Below are positions 1-6,204 of a stretch of 14,214 nt of DNA, one piece after another. Numbering within the stretch: position 1 is the stretch's first letter; each line of letters opens with the position of its first letter. The notes below the pieces were generated by a model. It was not told the origin of the DNA. It did not search any database and was given only the letters and a program-made list of their open reading frames with translations. The position numbers and the translations under genes are program-made. This stretch comes from DATHSN01 sp035464115 (GTDB taxonomy: Bacteria > Actinomycetota > Acidimicrobiia > Acidimicrobiales > SKKL01), in assembly GCA_035464115.1 (NCBI GenBank), contig DATHSN010000385.1, positions 1 to 14,214 on the forward strand, written 5' to 3'.

Positions 1-543
1 TACCGAGGTCTGCTCGCACGACTCGGGGCCGAGGCCGACGACGGGGCCGACGACGAAGCCGACGACGGGGCCGACGAGCGCTCGGGCCCCTGGGCGAGCC
101 CCCACGTCGGATGGCTCCGGCCGGGCGAGGCGTGGACCGTCGGCGTCGGCGTGGCCCCGCCGGCCCTGGTCCCCGATCGGCGGGGCCTGGTGGCGCTGCG
201 CCACCTGGTGGCCCACCGCCACCGGCGGGTGCCGGCGGTCGAGCTCGACCGGCTGCTCGACGGCGCCGACGTGTCGATGTTCGCCCGCGCCGCGCTCGAC
301 GGGACCCTCGATGCCCTGGTCGACCGACCCGACGGCGCGGGCGGGGACGACGCCGGCGCGGCCGCGCTGCGCGCGCTCCTCGCCGACGACCGCGCCCGGT
401 CACGGGTGTCGAAGCTGGTCCGCCGCACGATCGCGACGCTCGAGGCCGACCACGGGCTGCTCGGACGCCACCTCGGCGCGACGATCCGCACCGGTGTCGT
501 GTGCGCCTACGAGGGCGACCCGGCGATCCGGTGGCGCGTCTGA
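1..543 (+). CDS. 3' part of an unrecognised protein (partial)
   Basis: An open frame enters from the left edge and stops at TGA 541-543, giving about 180 residues. A GTG at 151 could be read as a start, but the frame is open and protein-like upstream of it (a WASPHVGWLRPGEAWTVGVGV stretch), so the gene very likely begins outside the window. Near residues 11-26 is a low-complexity acidic run of Ala-Asp-Asp units, encoded by a degenerate GCCGACGACG repeat. The rest is soluble and alpha-helical in character: a region rich in basic residues and His (RHLVAHRHRR), then a C-terminal helix and a short end reading GRHLGATIRTGVVCAYEG. I do not recognise the family with confidence. It converges on the BTAD regulator. 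If that regulator is frameshifted, the two 3' ends overlap by 37 bp. Confidence 0.7.
   Translation, partial: YRGLLARLGAEADDGADDEADDGADERSGPWASPHVGWLRPGEAWTVGVGVAPPALVPDRRGLVALRHLVAHRHRRVPAVELDRLLDGADVSMFARAALDGTLDALVDRPDGAGGDDAGAAALRALLADDRARSRVSKLVRRTIATLEADHGLLGRHLGATIRTGVVCAYEGDPAIRWRV
31..78 (+). repeat. degenerate GCCGACGACG repeat coding for Ala/Asp run
   Basis: Short units of gccgacgac(g/gg/gaa) are repeated about five times in frame. They encode an Ala-Asp-Asp rich acidic segment in the partial protein. The repeat is a multiple of the codon length, so copy-number changes would lengthen or shorten the acidic loop without breaking the frame. Confidence 0.7.
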
Positions 544-607
544 CCGACGGAGCGGTCGCGGGGCGCGACCCGCCCGTGCGCGGCCGCCGTGGTGCGCCAG
601 CGGTCGC

Positions 608-1489
608 TCATCCCGGCTGCGACGGCCCGATCCAGCGTCCGCCCGTCGACCGCCGGCTCGAGCGCCGCGAGCAGCGATGGCGCGGGCTCGCCACCTCGTC
701 GCTCGCGACCGGTCCGCCGATGCGCTCCAGGGTGGCGGGATCGACCTGGACGCCGTCGCGGACCAGCTCGCCGAGCCGGAGGACGCGCGCCGACGGCTCG
801 ACCCCGAGGTCGCGCCGCACCCGGTGGACGTGCTCCTCCAGGGCGGCGAGCGCCGTCACCCGGCTCCCCCCGAGGTGGAGCGCCACCGTCAGCAGCTCCA
901 CCAGACGCTCGTGCAGTGGGTCCTCCGCCGTTGCCGCGGCGAGGACCCGAGCCGCCGCGAGGGGATCGCCGTGGGTGATCTCCGTCGTGCTCCACCGCTC
1001 GACCGCCCGGGTGCGCAACCCCGCCAGCCGGGCCCGTTCGACGTCGAGCTGCGGGTCGAGATCGAGGTCGAGGTCGAGGAACGGGGTCCCCTGCCACAGC
1101 GCGAGCGCCCGCCCCAGGTCCCGGTGCGCGTCGGCACCGTGGCGGCCGTCGAGGCGGCCGTCGTCGGCCCGCCCGACGAGGCGCTCGAAGCGGGCCGCGT
1201 CGCACTCGACACCGAGGTGGTACCGGCCGCCCGCCTGGGCCACCAGGTCGACGCCGTGGGTCGCCCGGAGACGGGCGATCTGGTTCTGCAACGACGACCG
1301 CGCCGTGCGCACCGGGCGGTCGCCCCACACCGCGTCGACGAGCTGATCGCTGTCGGCGCCGACGCGCCGGCGCACGGCCAGCGCGGCGATGATCCGCCGC
1401 TGGGCCGCGGTCGGCGTCGCCCCGTCGACCCGCGTCGGTCCGAGCACCGTCACCCGCGGCGCGCCATCTGGCTCCATCACCCTCACCAT
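608..1489 (-). CDS. SARP-like transcriptional regulator (winged helix + BTAD)
   Basis: This is a 293-residue protein from ATG 1489, preceded by a GGGAGGG ribosome binding site. Residues 12-95 look like an OmpR/SARP-type winged helix, with AAQRRIIAAL, LVDAVWGDRP and an ARSSLQNQIARLRATHG recognition-helix region, followed by a wing reading GGRYHLG. Residues 97-250 match a bacterial transcriptional activation domain: ARFERLV, a RALALWQGTPFLDLD segment, a DPLHERLVELL helix pair and EEHVHRVRRDLGVEPSARV. There is no NB-ARC ATPase, so it is a small SARP. Family knowledge predicts a DNA-binding activator, often of adjacent genes. It is divergent from the lipoprotein gene at 1596. Oddity: the last ~29 residues are Arg/Ser-rich and unlike a BTAD end, while the -1 frame reads as a natural Ala/Leu/Asp-rich helix ending at 507. 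A frameshift near 671-695 is possible. Confidence 0.85.
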   Translation of the reverse strand: MVRVMEPDGAPRVTVLGPTRVDGATPTAAQRRIIAALAVRRRVGADSDQLVDAVWGDRPVRTARSSLQNQIARLRATHGVDLVAQAGGRYHLGVECDAARFERLVGRADDGRLDGRHGADAHRDLGRALALWQGTPFLDLDLDLDPQLDVERARLAGLRTRAVERWSTTEITHGDPLAAARVLAAATAEDPLHERLVELLTVALHLGGSRVTALAALEEHVHRVRRDLGVEPSARVLRLGELVRDGVQVDPATLERIGGPVASDEVASPRHRCSRRSSRRSTGGRWIGPSQPG

Positions 1490-1527
1490 GTCGTGGCCCT
1501 CCCGTTGTCGCCTCGTTGGTGAGATGT

Positions 1528-1555
1528 GACATCGGGTCCCGATCCGGGACATCGG
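1528..1555. promoter_or_regulatory. candidate operator: phased direct repeat around a palindrome
   Basis: GACATCGG occurs at 1528-1535 and again at 1548-1555, exactly 20 bp apart. Between and overlapping them lies a perfect inverted repeat, GTCCCG-ATC-CGGGAC, at 1536-1550. The site sits in the 106-bp gap between the divergent BTAD regulator (start 1489) and lipoprotein (start 1596). SARP-family regulators are known to bind direct repeats near promoters, so this is a plausible target of the neighbouring regulator. That link is inference. Confidence 0.4.
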
Positions 1556-1595
1556 CTGTTGGTCGATCGTTGGCCGCCTCCCCCACAGTGCGCCC

Positions 1596-2900
1596 GTGCA
1601 CGAGAACCAGCGCGACGGATGGTGGTCGGGTCGGCGCCTCGCCGTGGTCGGTGTCGGCGTGGTCGCCGCCCTGATCGCCGCCGGGTGCGGCGACGGGGGC
1701 GGGGACGCCGAGGCGACGGCGACGACCGAGACGACCGCCGCGCCGGCGGCGACCACCACGACCACCGCACCGACCACCACGACCACCGAGCCACCGGGGT
1801 TCGGCGAGGCGTGGACCACCATCGACGAGGGCTGGTGGGACTTCACCGAGATCGACCAGGTCGAGGTGACCGTGGTCGACGGGCGCGTGCTCGCGCTGGC
1901 CGACGCCCAGCTGTTGGAGCTCGACCTCGACGAGCTGACCTGGCGCCCGGTCGAGGACCTCGCCGCGTCGGGCATCCTTCCCATCGAGCTGGGTGACGAC
2001 GGCGAACCGCTCCCGTCCAGGGGCCAGGTCGCCGGGTCGGCGGGCGTCGTCGTCGTCGCCGAGAGCACACCGGTGACCTCGGCCGTCACCGCCGAGGGAG
2101 CCAACTTCGAGTGGTGGTTCGGCGTGGACGACGGCGGGGGCTGGCGCCGGCTCGGCCCGGAGGACACCGGGGTCGACCAGCGACTGATCGGACCCGAGCC
2201 CCGGTTCCGGTTCCAACAGGTGGTCGACACGGTGGCCAGCGACGGTCACGTGCACGTCGTCGGGCGCGGTCAGTGGTGGCGGCCGTTCTCGACCAGTGGC
2301 GTCGAGTTCACGGTGGTCACCCGCCGTCCCGACGGCACGTGGACCACCTGGGCGTCACCCGATCCCGACGTCTACTCGGGCCCGGCCGCGGCGGCGACCG
2401 ACGGCGCCAGCACCGTGGTGCTGGCCGGCGCGCCACGGGAGGCCGCCGGGCTCCACACCTGGCGCTCCACCGACAACGGGACGACCTGGGAGTTCACCGT
2501 CGAGCCGGCCGTGCCCGACGATGTGAGGACCACCCGGGTGTCTGCGATCGCCCACGGACCGGCGGGCTGGGTCGTCGTCGCCCACGAGGACCTCACCACC
2601 GACGGTGTGACCACCTCCGGGAGTCGATCCGTGTCCTGGACGAGCGCCGACGCCCTCACCTGGAGCCGCCACGCCATCGACCAACCGGGCGACGAACCCG
2701 GCAAGCCCCTGGCGCTCACGGTGGCGGCCGATCGCTACGTGCGGCGCGACAACGGCGGCGTCGAGCTGTGGGAGTCGGTCGACGGGATCACCTGGACGCC
2801 GCTCGCCGAACAGGTGGGCGCAGTCGAGCTGGTGGGCGTCGGCGACCGACTGATCGCCATCGACTACCTGTCGACCTCGATCACGCCGCCACTTCCCTGA
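1596..2900 (+). CDS. secreted lipoprotein with BNR/propeller-like repeats
   Basis: The protein has 434 residues from GTG 1596. The ribosome binding site is weak, but the start is fixed by the signal peptide. Residues 1-30 form a lipoprotein signal: a basic RR, a hydrophobic core (AVVGVGVVAALIAAG) and Cys31 as the lipidated residue. A Thr/Ala/Pro linker follows to about residue 68, typical of actinobacterial surface lipoproteins. The rest is beta-rich with recurring Asp-box-like elements: STDNGTTWEFT, TSADALTWSRH and ESVDGITWTPL. These resemble the S-x-D-x-G-x-T-W signature of BNR/sialidase-like beta-propellers. No sialidase catalytic set is recognisable, so an enzymatic role should not be assumed; a surface-exposed binding or scaffold propeller fits better. 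It is divergently arranged with the BTAD regulator, which may control it. Confidence 0.85.
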   Translation: MHENQRDGWWSGRRLAVVGVGVVAALIAAGCGDGGGDAEATATTETTAAPAATTTTTAPTTTTTEPPGFGEAWTTIDEGWWDFTEIDQVEVTVVDGRVLALADAQLLELDLDELTWRPVEDLAASGILPIELGDDGEPLPSRGQVAGSAGVVVVAESTPVTSAVTAEGANFEWWFGVDDGGGWRRLGPEDTGVDQRLIGPEPRFRFQQVVDTVASDGHVHVVGRGQWWRPFSTSGVEFTVVTRRPDGTWTTWASPDPDVYSGPAAAATDGASTVVLAGAPREAAGLHTWRSTDNGTTWEFTVEPAVPDDVRTTRVSAIAHGPAGWVVVAHEDLTTDGVTTSGSRSVSWTSADALTWSRHAIDQPGDEPGKPLALTVAADRYVRRDNGGVELWESVDGITWTPLAEQVGAVELVGVGDRLIAIDYLSTSITPPLP

Positions 2901-2956
2901 CGATCACGCCCTTCGCCGCCCCATCCACTGTCACACCCCCTCCGCATACGTGGACC

Positions 2957-3597
2957 ATGGAGGAGGTGTCCCCGCCGCCCGAGGTCGTCGATCTGCAGCG
3001 AGCGATCGCGACCGTGGGCGCGCTCGACACCGCCGGGCTGACCGATGCCGAGCTCGCTGCCGCCGTGCGGGCGCTCGAGGAGGCGCGCGACCAGCGACGC
3101 TGACGGGCCGGTTGTGCGAGCTGGCCGACGGCACCGTCATCACCCCCGGCCAGCTGCTGCCGTTGCTCACCGAGGCCGACATCGAGCGGGCCGTGTTCGG
3201 TCCCGACCGTCGGATCATCGACCTGGGGCGCCGGAGCCGGCTCTTCGTCGGTGGGGCGCGCCGGGCGGTCGAGATCCGCGACCGGCGCTGCACCGCACCG
3301 GGCTGCGACGCCCCCGCCGAGGAGTGCGACGTCGACCACGTGCCCGGCTGGGCCGAGGGCGGCACCACCGACCCCGACCACGGCCGGCTCCGCTGCCCCG
3401 CCCACCACCCCAACCGCCGTCGCCGCCGTCGACCGGTGGGCCACGCCGAGCCCGCCGACGCCACTCCCGACGACCCACCCGAGCCCGATGGCGACGCCGA
3501 CCCCGGCGATCCGGGCGACCCGCCCCGCCTCACCGGCACAGGCCCGAGCGAGTCCCCCGTCCCGAGCGAGGCCACCGGTCTCGACCCACCCGGGTGA
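2957..3597 (+). pseudogene. internally deleted DUF222/HNH endonuclease (13E12-type) gene
   Basis: Two pieces in different frames add up to the ends of one gene. ATG 2957 to TGA 3103 encodes 48 residues typical of the N-terminus of DUF222-HNH proteins (ALDTAGLTDAELAAAVRALEEARDQ). The next frame, from about 3104 to TGA 3597, encodes the classic C-terminal part: GRLCELADGTVITPGQLLP, LLTEADIERAVFG, then an HNH core RDRRCTAPGCD..CDVDHVPGW..C..HH. Full-length members have roughly 400-500 residues, so most of DUF222 (about 200 residues or more) is missing at the junction near 3091-3104. In the HNH core the His at 3337-3339 is kept, but the usual Asn before the second Cys is His (codon 3379-3381). 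The tail is low-complexity and Pro/Asp-rich. Such genes belong to repeated, possibly mobile families in actinobacteria. I judge it inactive. Confidence 0.8.
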
Positions 3598-3628
3598 CCT
3601 CGCCCAGCGGGAGGGGCGCCAACCAGCG

Positions 3629-3675
3629 AACCGTCGCGCCCACTGCGCGCCAGGCGCGCACGATGCGCGACGGTT
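3629..3675. repeat. 47-bp palindromic repeat, copy 1
   Basis: Perfect 11-bp arms, AACCGTCGCGC at 3629-3639 and GCGCGACGGTT at 3665-3675, enclose a second perfect inverted repeat, TGCGCGCC-A-GGCGCGCA. The single strand can therefore fold into a long hairpin. It lies between the HNH remnant and the convergent larE-like gene, so it could act as a bidirectional terminator or be a REP-like element. Confidence 0.8.
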
Positions 3676-3688
3676 CGGACGCCCCGCC

Positions 3689-3735
3689 AACCGTCGCGCA
3701 CACGGCGCGGCAGGCGCGCACGCGGCGCGACGGTT
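3689..3735. repeat. 47-bp palindromic repeat, copy 2
   Basis: Same length and same 11-bp arms as the copy 60 bp upstream. It differs at only a few inner positions, which weaken the inner stem. A third unit with a matching left arm (GACCGTCGCC, one change in the first base) begins exactly 60 bp further on at 3749 and runs into the end of the larE-like gene. Confidence 0.8.
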
Positions 3736-3773
3736 CAGCGGCTCGGACGACCGTCGCCGGGGCGAGCCGGCGG

Positions 3774-4577
3774 TCAGCCGTTGAGGTTGCCGCTGCGCAA
3801 GCCGTCGAGGTCGACGGTGACGTAGCGGTAGCCGGCGGCGCGCACGGCGGCGACGACCTCGTCGTGGCGCGCCACCAGGCGGGGCAGGTCGGCCACCGGC
3901 ACCTCGATGCGGGCCAGCTCGCCGTAGTGGCGGACCCGGCACTCGACGAACCCGAGGTGGTGGAGCGCGGCCTCGGCGGCCTCCACCTCGGCGAGGCGGC
4001 GCAGCGTGACGGCGGTGCCGTAGGGCAGGCGCGACGCGAGGCAGGGCGCAGCCGGCTTGTCCCAGGTGCGCAGGCCCAGGGCCCGGCTGGCGGCGCGCAC
4101 GTCGGCCTTGGTGAACCCGGCGTCGACGAGCGGGAACGCCGCGCCCTTGGCCTGGGCCGCCTGCTGGCCGGGGCGGTGGTCGCCGAGGTCGTCGAGGTTC
4201 ACCCCGAGCGTGACGACCGCGCCCCGGGCCGCCGCCACCGGCGCGACGGCGTCCATCAACGCGTCCTTGCACCAGAAGCACCGGTCGCGGTCGTTGGCGC
4301 GGTAGCGGTCGTCGTCGTACTCGTGGGTCTCGATCTCGACCCACGACAGCCCCCACTCGTCGGCGAGGGCGGCGCAGTCGGAGCGCTCGCGGTCGGCGAG
4401 CGACGGGGAGACGGCGGTGACGGCCACCGCCCGGTCGGCCCCGAGGGTGTCGTGGGCCATCCAGGCGAGGAACGCCGAGTCGGCGCCGCCGCTGAACGCC
4501 ACGACGATCCGGTCGTGGCGCCTGAGCTCGGCCCGCAGCGTGTCGATGGCCGCGTCGGTGACCGCGGTGGGGCTCAC
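3774..4577 (-). CDS. larE: LarE-type ATP-dependent sacrificial sulfur transferase
   Basis: The protein has 267 residues from GTG 4577. LarE makes the nickel-pincer nucleotide cofactor of lactate racemase and relatives: it AMP-activates a pyridinium dicarboxylate mononucleotide and converts its carboxylates to thiocarboxylates. Evidence: a PP-loop (AFSGGADSAFLAW, residues 27-39), the GVNLDDLGDHRPG segment (125-137), and a conserved WDKPAAPCLASRLPYG block (172-187). Cys179 sits where the sacrificial cysteine of the family lies. A C-F-W-C motif adds Cys100 and Cys103. Family knowledge says members with three such cysteines hold a [4Fe-4S] cluster and can act catalytically instead of sacrificing their own sulfur, so that class is predicted here. 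No LarB, LarC or LarA homologue is in the window. The start overlaps the stop of a 32-codon ORF by 4 bp (GTGA), suggesting translational coupling. It is convergent with the HNH remnant. Confidence 0.9.
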   Translation of the reverse strand: MSPTAVTDAAIDTLRAELRRHDRIVVAFSGGADSAFLAWMAHDTLGADRAVAVTAVSPSLADRERSDCAALADEWGLSWVEIETHEYDDDRYRANDRDRCFWCKDALMDAVAPVAAARGAVVTLGVNLDDLGDHRPGQQAAQAKGAAFPLVDAGFTKADVRAASRALGLRTWDKPAAPCLASRLPYGTAVTLRRLAEVEAAEAALHHLGFVECRVRHYGELARIEVPVADLPRLVARHDEVVAAVRAAGYRYVTVDLDGLRSGNLNG

Positions 4578-4672
4578 GCGTCGACCACCCGGATCCCGGT
4601 GACGGCGTCAGGGGAGAGGCCGACCTCGGTGCGATCGCGCCGGCGCACCGACTCGTCACCGGGAGACCACAT
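4574..4672 (-). CDS. possible 32-residue ORF overlapping the larE start
   Basis: ATG 4672 to TGA 4574-4576 reads MWSPGDESVRRRDRTEVG and on to a VVDA end. Its stop shares four bases with the GTG start of the LarE gene, a typical coupling arrangement. The frame stays open upstream to 4769, with an alternative GTG at 4711. I see no good ribosome binding site and no recognisable family. It may be a leader peptide or small protein, or simply chance in GC-rich DNA. Confidence 0.3.
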   Translation of the reverse strand: MWSPGDESVRRRDRTEVGLSPDAVTGIRVVDA

Positions 4673-4768
4673 GGCGACGAGCGTAACCCGCAGGCAACTG
4701 GCTTCCCCCACCTGCCGCGGACCGAGCAGCTCGGGCGACGCCCCGCGCCGAGGACGACCCCGGCCGCC

Positions 4769-6190
4769 TCAGGGCGCGGGGACGATCACGGCGTCGAGAC
4801 CGTGGACGACGCCGTTGCCGGCCAGCAGGTCGACGTCCCCGACGGTGGCTCCGCCGATGGTGGGCCCGCCGCCGGCGTCGACGATCTCGACCGATCCGCC
4901 ATCGGCCGTGGGCACCGTCCCGAGCGCCAGCAGCAGGTCGACCCGCAGGGCGCCGCCGTCCACGACGTGGCCGAGCAGGACCTGGCGGAGCTGCTCGGCG
5001 TCGGCGGCGAGGGCGTCGGCCACGTCGGCCGGGAGGGCCGCGAACGCCTCGTCGGTGGGAGCGAGCACCGTGACGGGTCCCTCGCCGGTGAGGAGCCCGA
5101 GGAGCCCGGTCGCCGTCGCCGCGTCGAGCAGCGAGCCGAACCGGCCGTCGTCGACGAGCACGTCGACCACCGTGGTGGTCGCCGGCGGGGCGACCGTCGT
5201 GGGCGGTGCCGCCGTGGTGGGCGGGCTCGCGGCCGTGGTGGTGGTCACCTGTCCGGCCGTCGTCGTGGTCGGGGCCTCCTCGCCGTCCCCGGCCGCCGCC
5301 TCGGCGAGCGCGGCCTGCAGCGCCCGCAGCGTGGAGGTGTCGATGGCGCCGGTCGGCTCGAGCCCGAGATCGCCCTGGAGCCGGGCGAGCGACTCGCCGA
5401 GCTCGTCGGACCACCGGCCGTCGATCGGCCCGTCCCAGTAGCCGAGCCCGGCGAGCAGGCCCTGCAGCGCGCTCACCTGGGCCGACGCCTGGTCGGCGAG
5501 CCGCTCGGCGAGGGCCACCTGGGTGGCTCGGTCGATCAGCCCGGTGACCGGCAGTCCGGCGTCCTCCTGCACCTGCTCGACGGCGGCCACCGTGAGCGGA
5601 CCGTAGATGCCGTCGACGGGTCCGTCGTAGACCCCGAGCGTGGTGAGGTCGGTCTGCAGCGCGGCGACGTACTCGCGCAGCGCCTCGAGCGACTCGTCGA
5701 GGTCGTCGAGGCACCCGGCCTCGGCCAGCAGCACCTGCCAGGCCACCTGCAGCTGGAACGCGGCCGACGACACCGACACCGCCGCCCCGGCGAGCGGGGA
5801 GTCGTCGTCGACGTCGCCGAGGGCGTCGGTGAACGCCGACTCGGCGGCCTCCAGGCGGTCGACCGACTCGTCGCTGACGGCGAGGTCAACGTCCTCGCCC
5901 TCCTCGGCGGCCCGCTCGATCGCCCCGCGCAGCTCCTCGGCGGCCGCGTCGAGCTCGTCGCGCTGCTCGGTGAGCTCCTCCCCGCCGGCCCGCACCGCCC
6001 CGACGGTGAGATCGGCATCGGCGAACAGGAGGCCGTAGCGGTCGAGCGCGCCCACGTAGTCCTGGGTGGTGTCGCAGAGCTGGGCGCGCGCCTCCTCGAC
6101 GGTGGGCCCGTCGGCGGCGACGTCGTCACCGCAGGCGGCGGCGAGCAGCGCCACGGCGAGCGCGGCGGCGAGCAGGCGGGGTGTGGTCAC
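4769..6190 (-). CDS. lipoprotein with two peptidoglycan-binding repeats and a fasciclin (FAS1) domain
   Basis: The protein has 473 residues from GTG 6190, with GGAGGG six bases upstream. Residues 1-19 are a lipoprotein signal and Cys20 the lipid anchor. Residues 30-170 are acidic and helical, probably coiled. Two PG_binding_1-like repeats follow: about 173-228 (TLGVYDGPVDGIYGPLT..AGLPVTG) and about 242-297 (GLGYWDGPIDGRWSDELG..LGLEPTG). A Thr/Pro linker spans 306-340. Residues 344-473 form a FAS1 domain with its two hallmark segments, TVLAPTDEAFAALP (374-387) and NGVVHGLDAVIVP (459-471). FAS1 domains mediate adhesion and PG_binding_1 binds cell-wall glycan, so this is likely a membrane-anchored, wall-bound adhesion or scaffold protein. 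It starts 14 bp after the antiporter stop, so the two are probably co-transcribed. Confidence 0.92.
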   Translation of the reverse strand: MTTPRLLAAALAVALLAAACGDDVAADGPTVEEARAQLCDTTQDYVGALDRYGLLFADADLTVGAVRAGGEELTEQRDELDAAAEELRGAIERAAEEGEDVDLAVSDESVDRLEAAESAFTDALGDVDDDSPLAGAAVSVSSAAFQLQVAWQVLLAEAGCLDDLDESLEALREYVAALQTDLTTLGVYDGPVDGIYGPLTVAAVEQVQEDAGLPVTGLIDRATQVALAERLADQASAQVSALQGLLAGLGYWDGPIDGRWSDELGESLARLQGDLGLEPTGAIDTSTLRALQAALAEAAAGDGEEAPTTTTAGQVTTTTAASPPTTAAPPTTVAPPATTTVVDVLVDDGRFGSLLDAATATGLLGLLTGEGPVTVLAPTDEAFAALPADVADALAADAEQLRQVLLGHVVDGGALRVDLLLALGTVPTADGGSVEIVDAGGGPTIGGATVGDVDLLAGNGVVHGLDAVIVPAP

Positions 6191-6204
6191 GGGACCCTCC
6201 AGGG

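Noticed and set aside
1596..2900. Sialidase enzyme
   Set aside because: Asp-box-like repeats are present, but I cannot see the catalytic Arg triad or Tyr/Glu pair, so only a propeller-like fold is claimed.
3629..3760. CRISPR array
   Set aside because: Only two or three units, each palindromic over its full 47 bp, with similar 13-bp spacers and no cas genes.
3598..3784. Protein-coding 20-residue repeat over the palindromes
   Set aside because: The repeat is open in several frames and the reads are basic low-complexity; the DNA-level palindrome explains the conservation better.
2881..5441. Very long open frames covering the HNH, larE and lipoprotein regions on both strands
   Set aside because: They are Arg/Pro/Gly-rich shadows of the real genes, caused by the scarcity of stop codons in GC-rich DNA; they have no family resemblance or ribosome binding sites.
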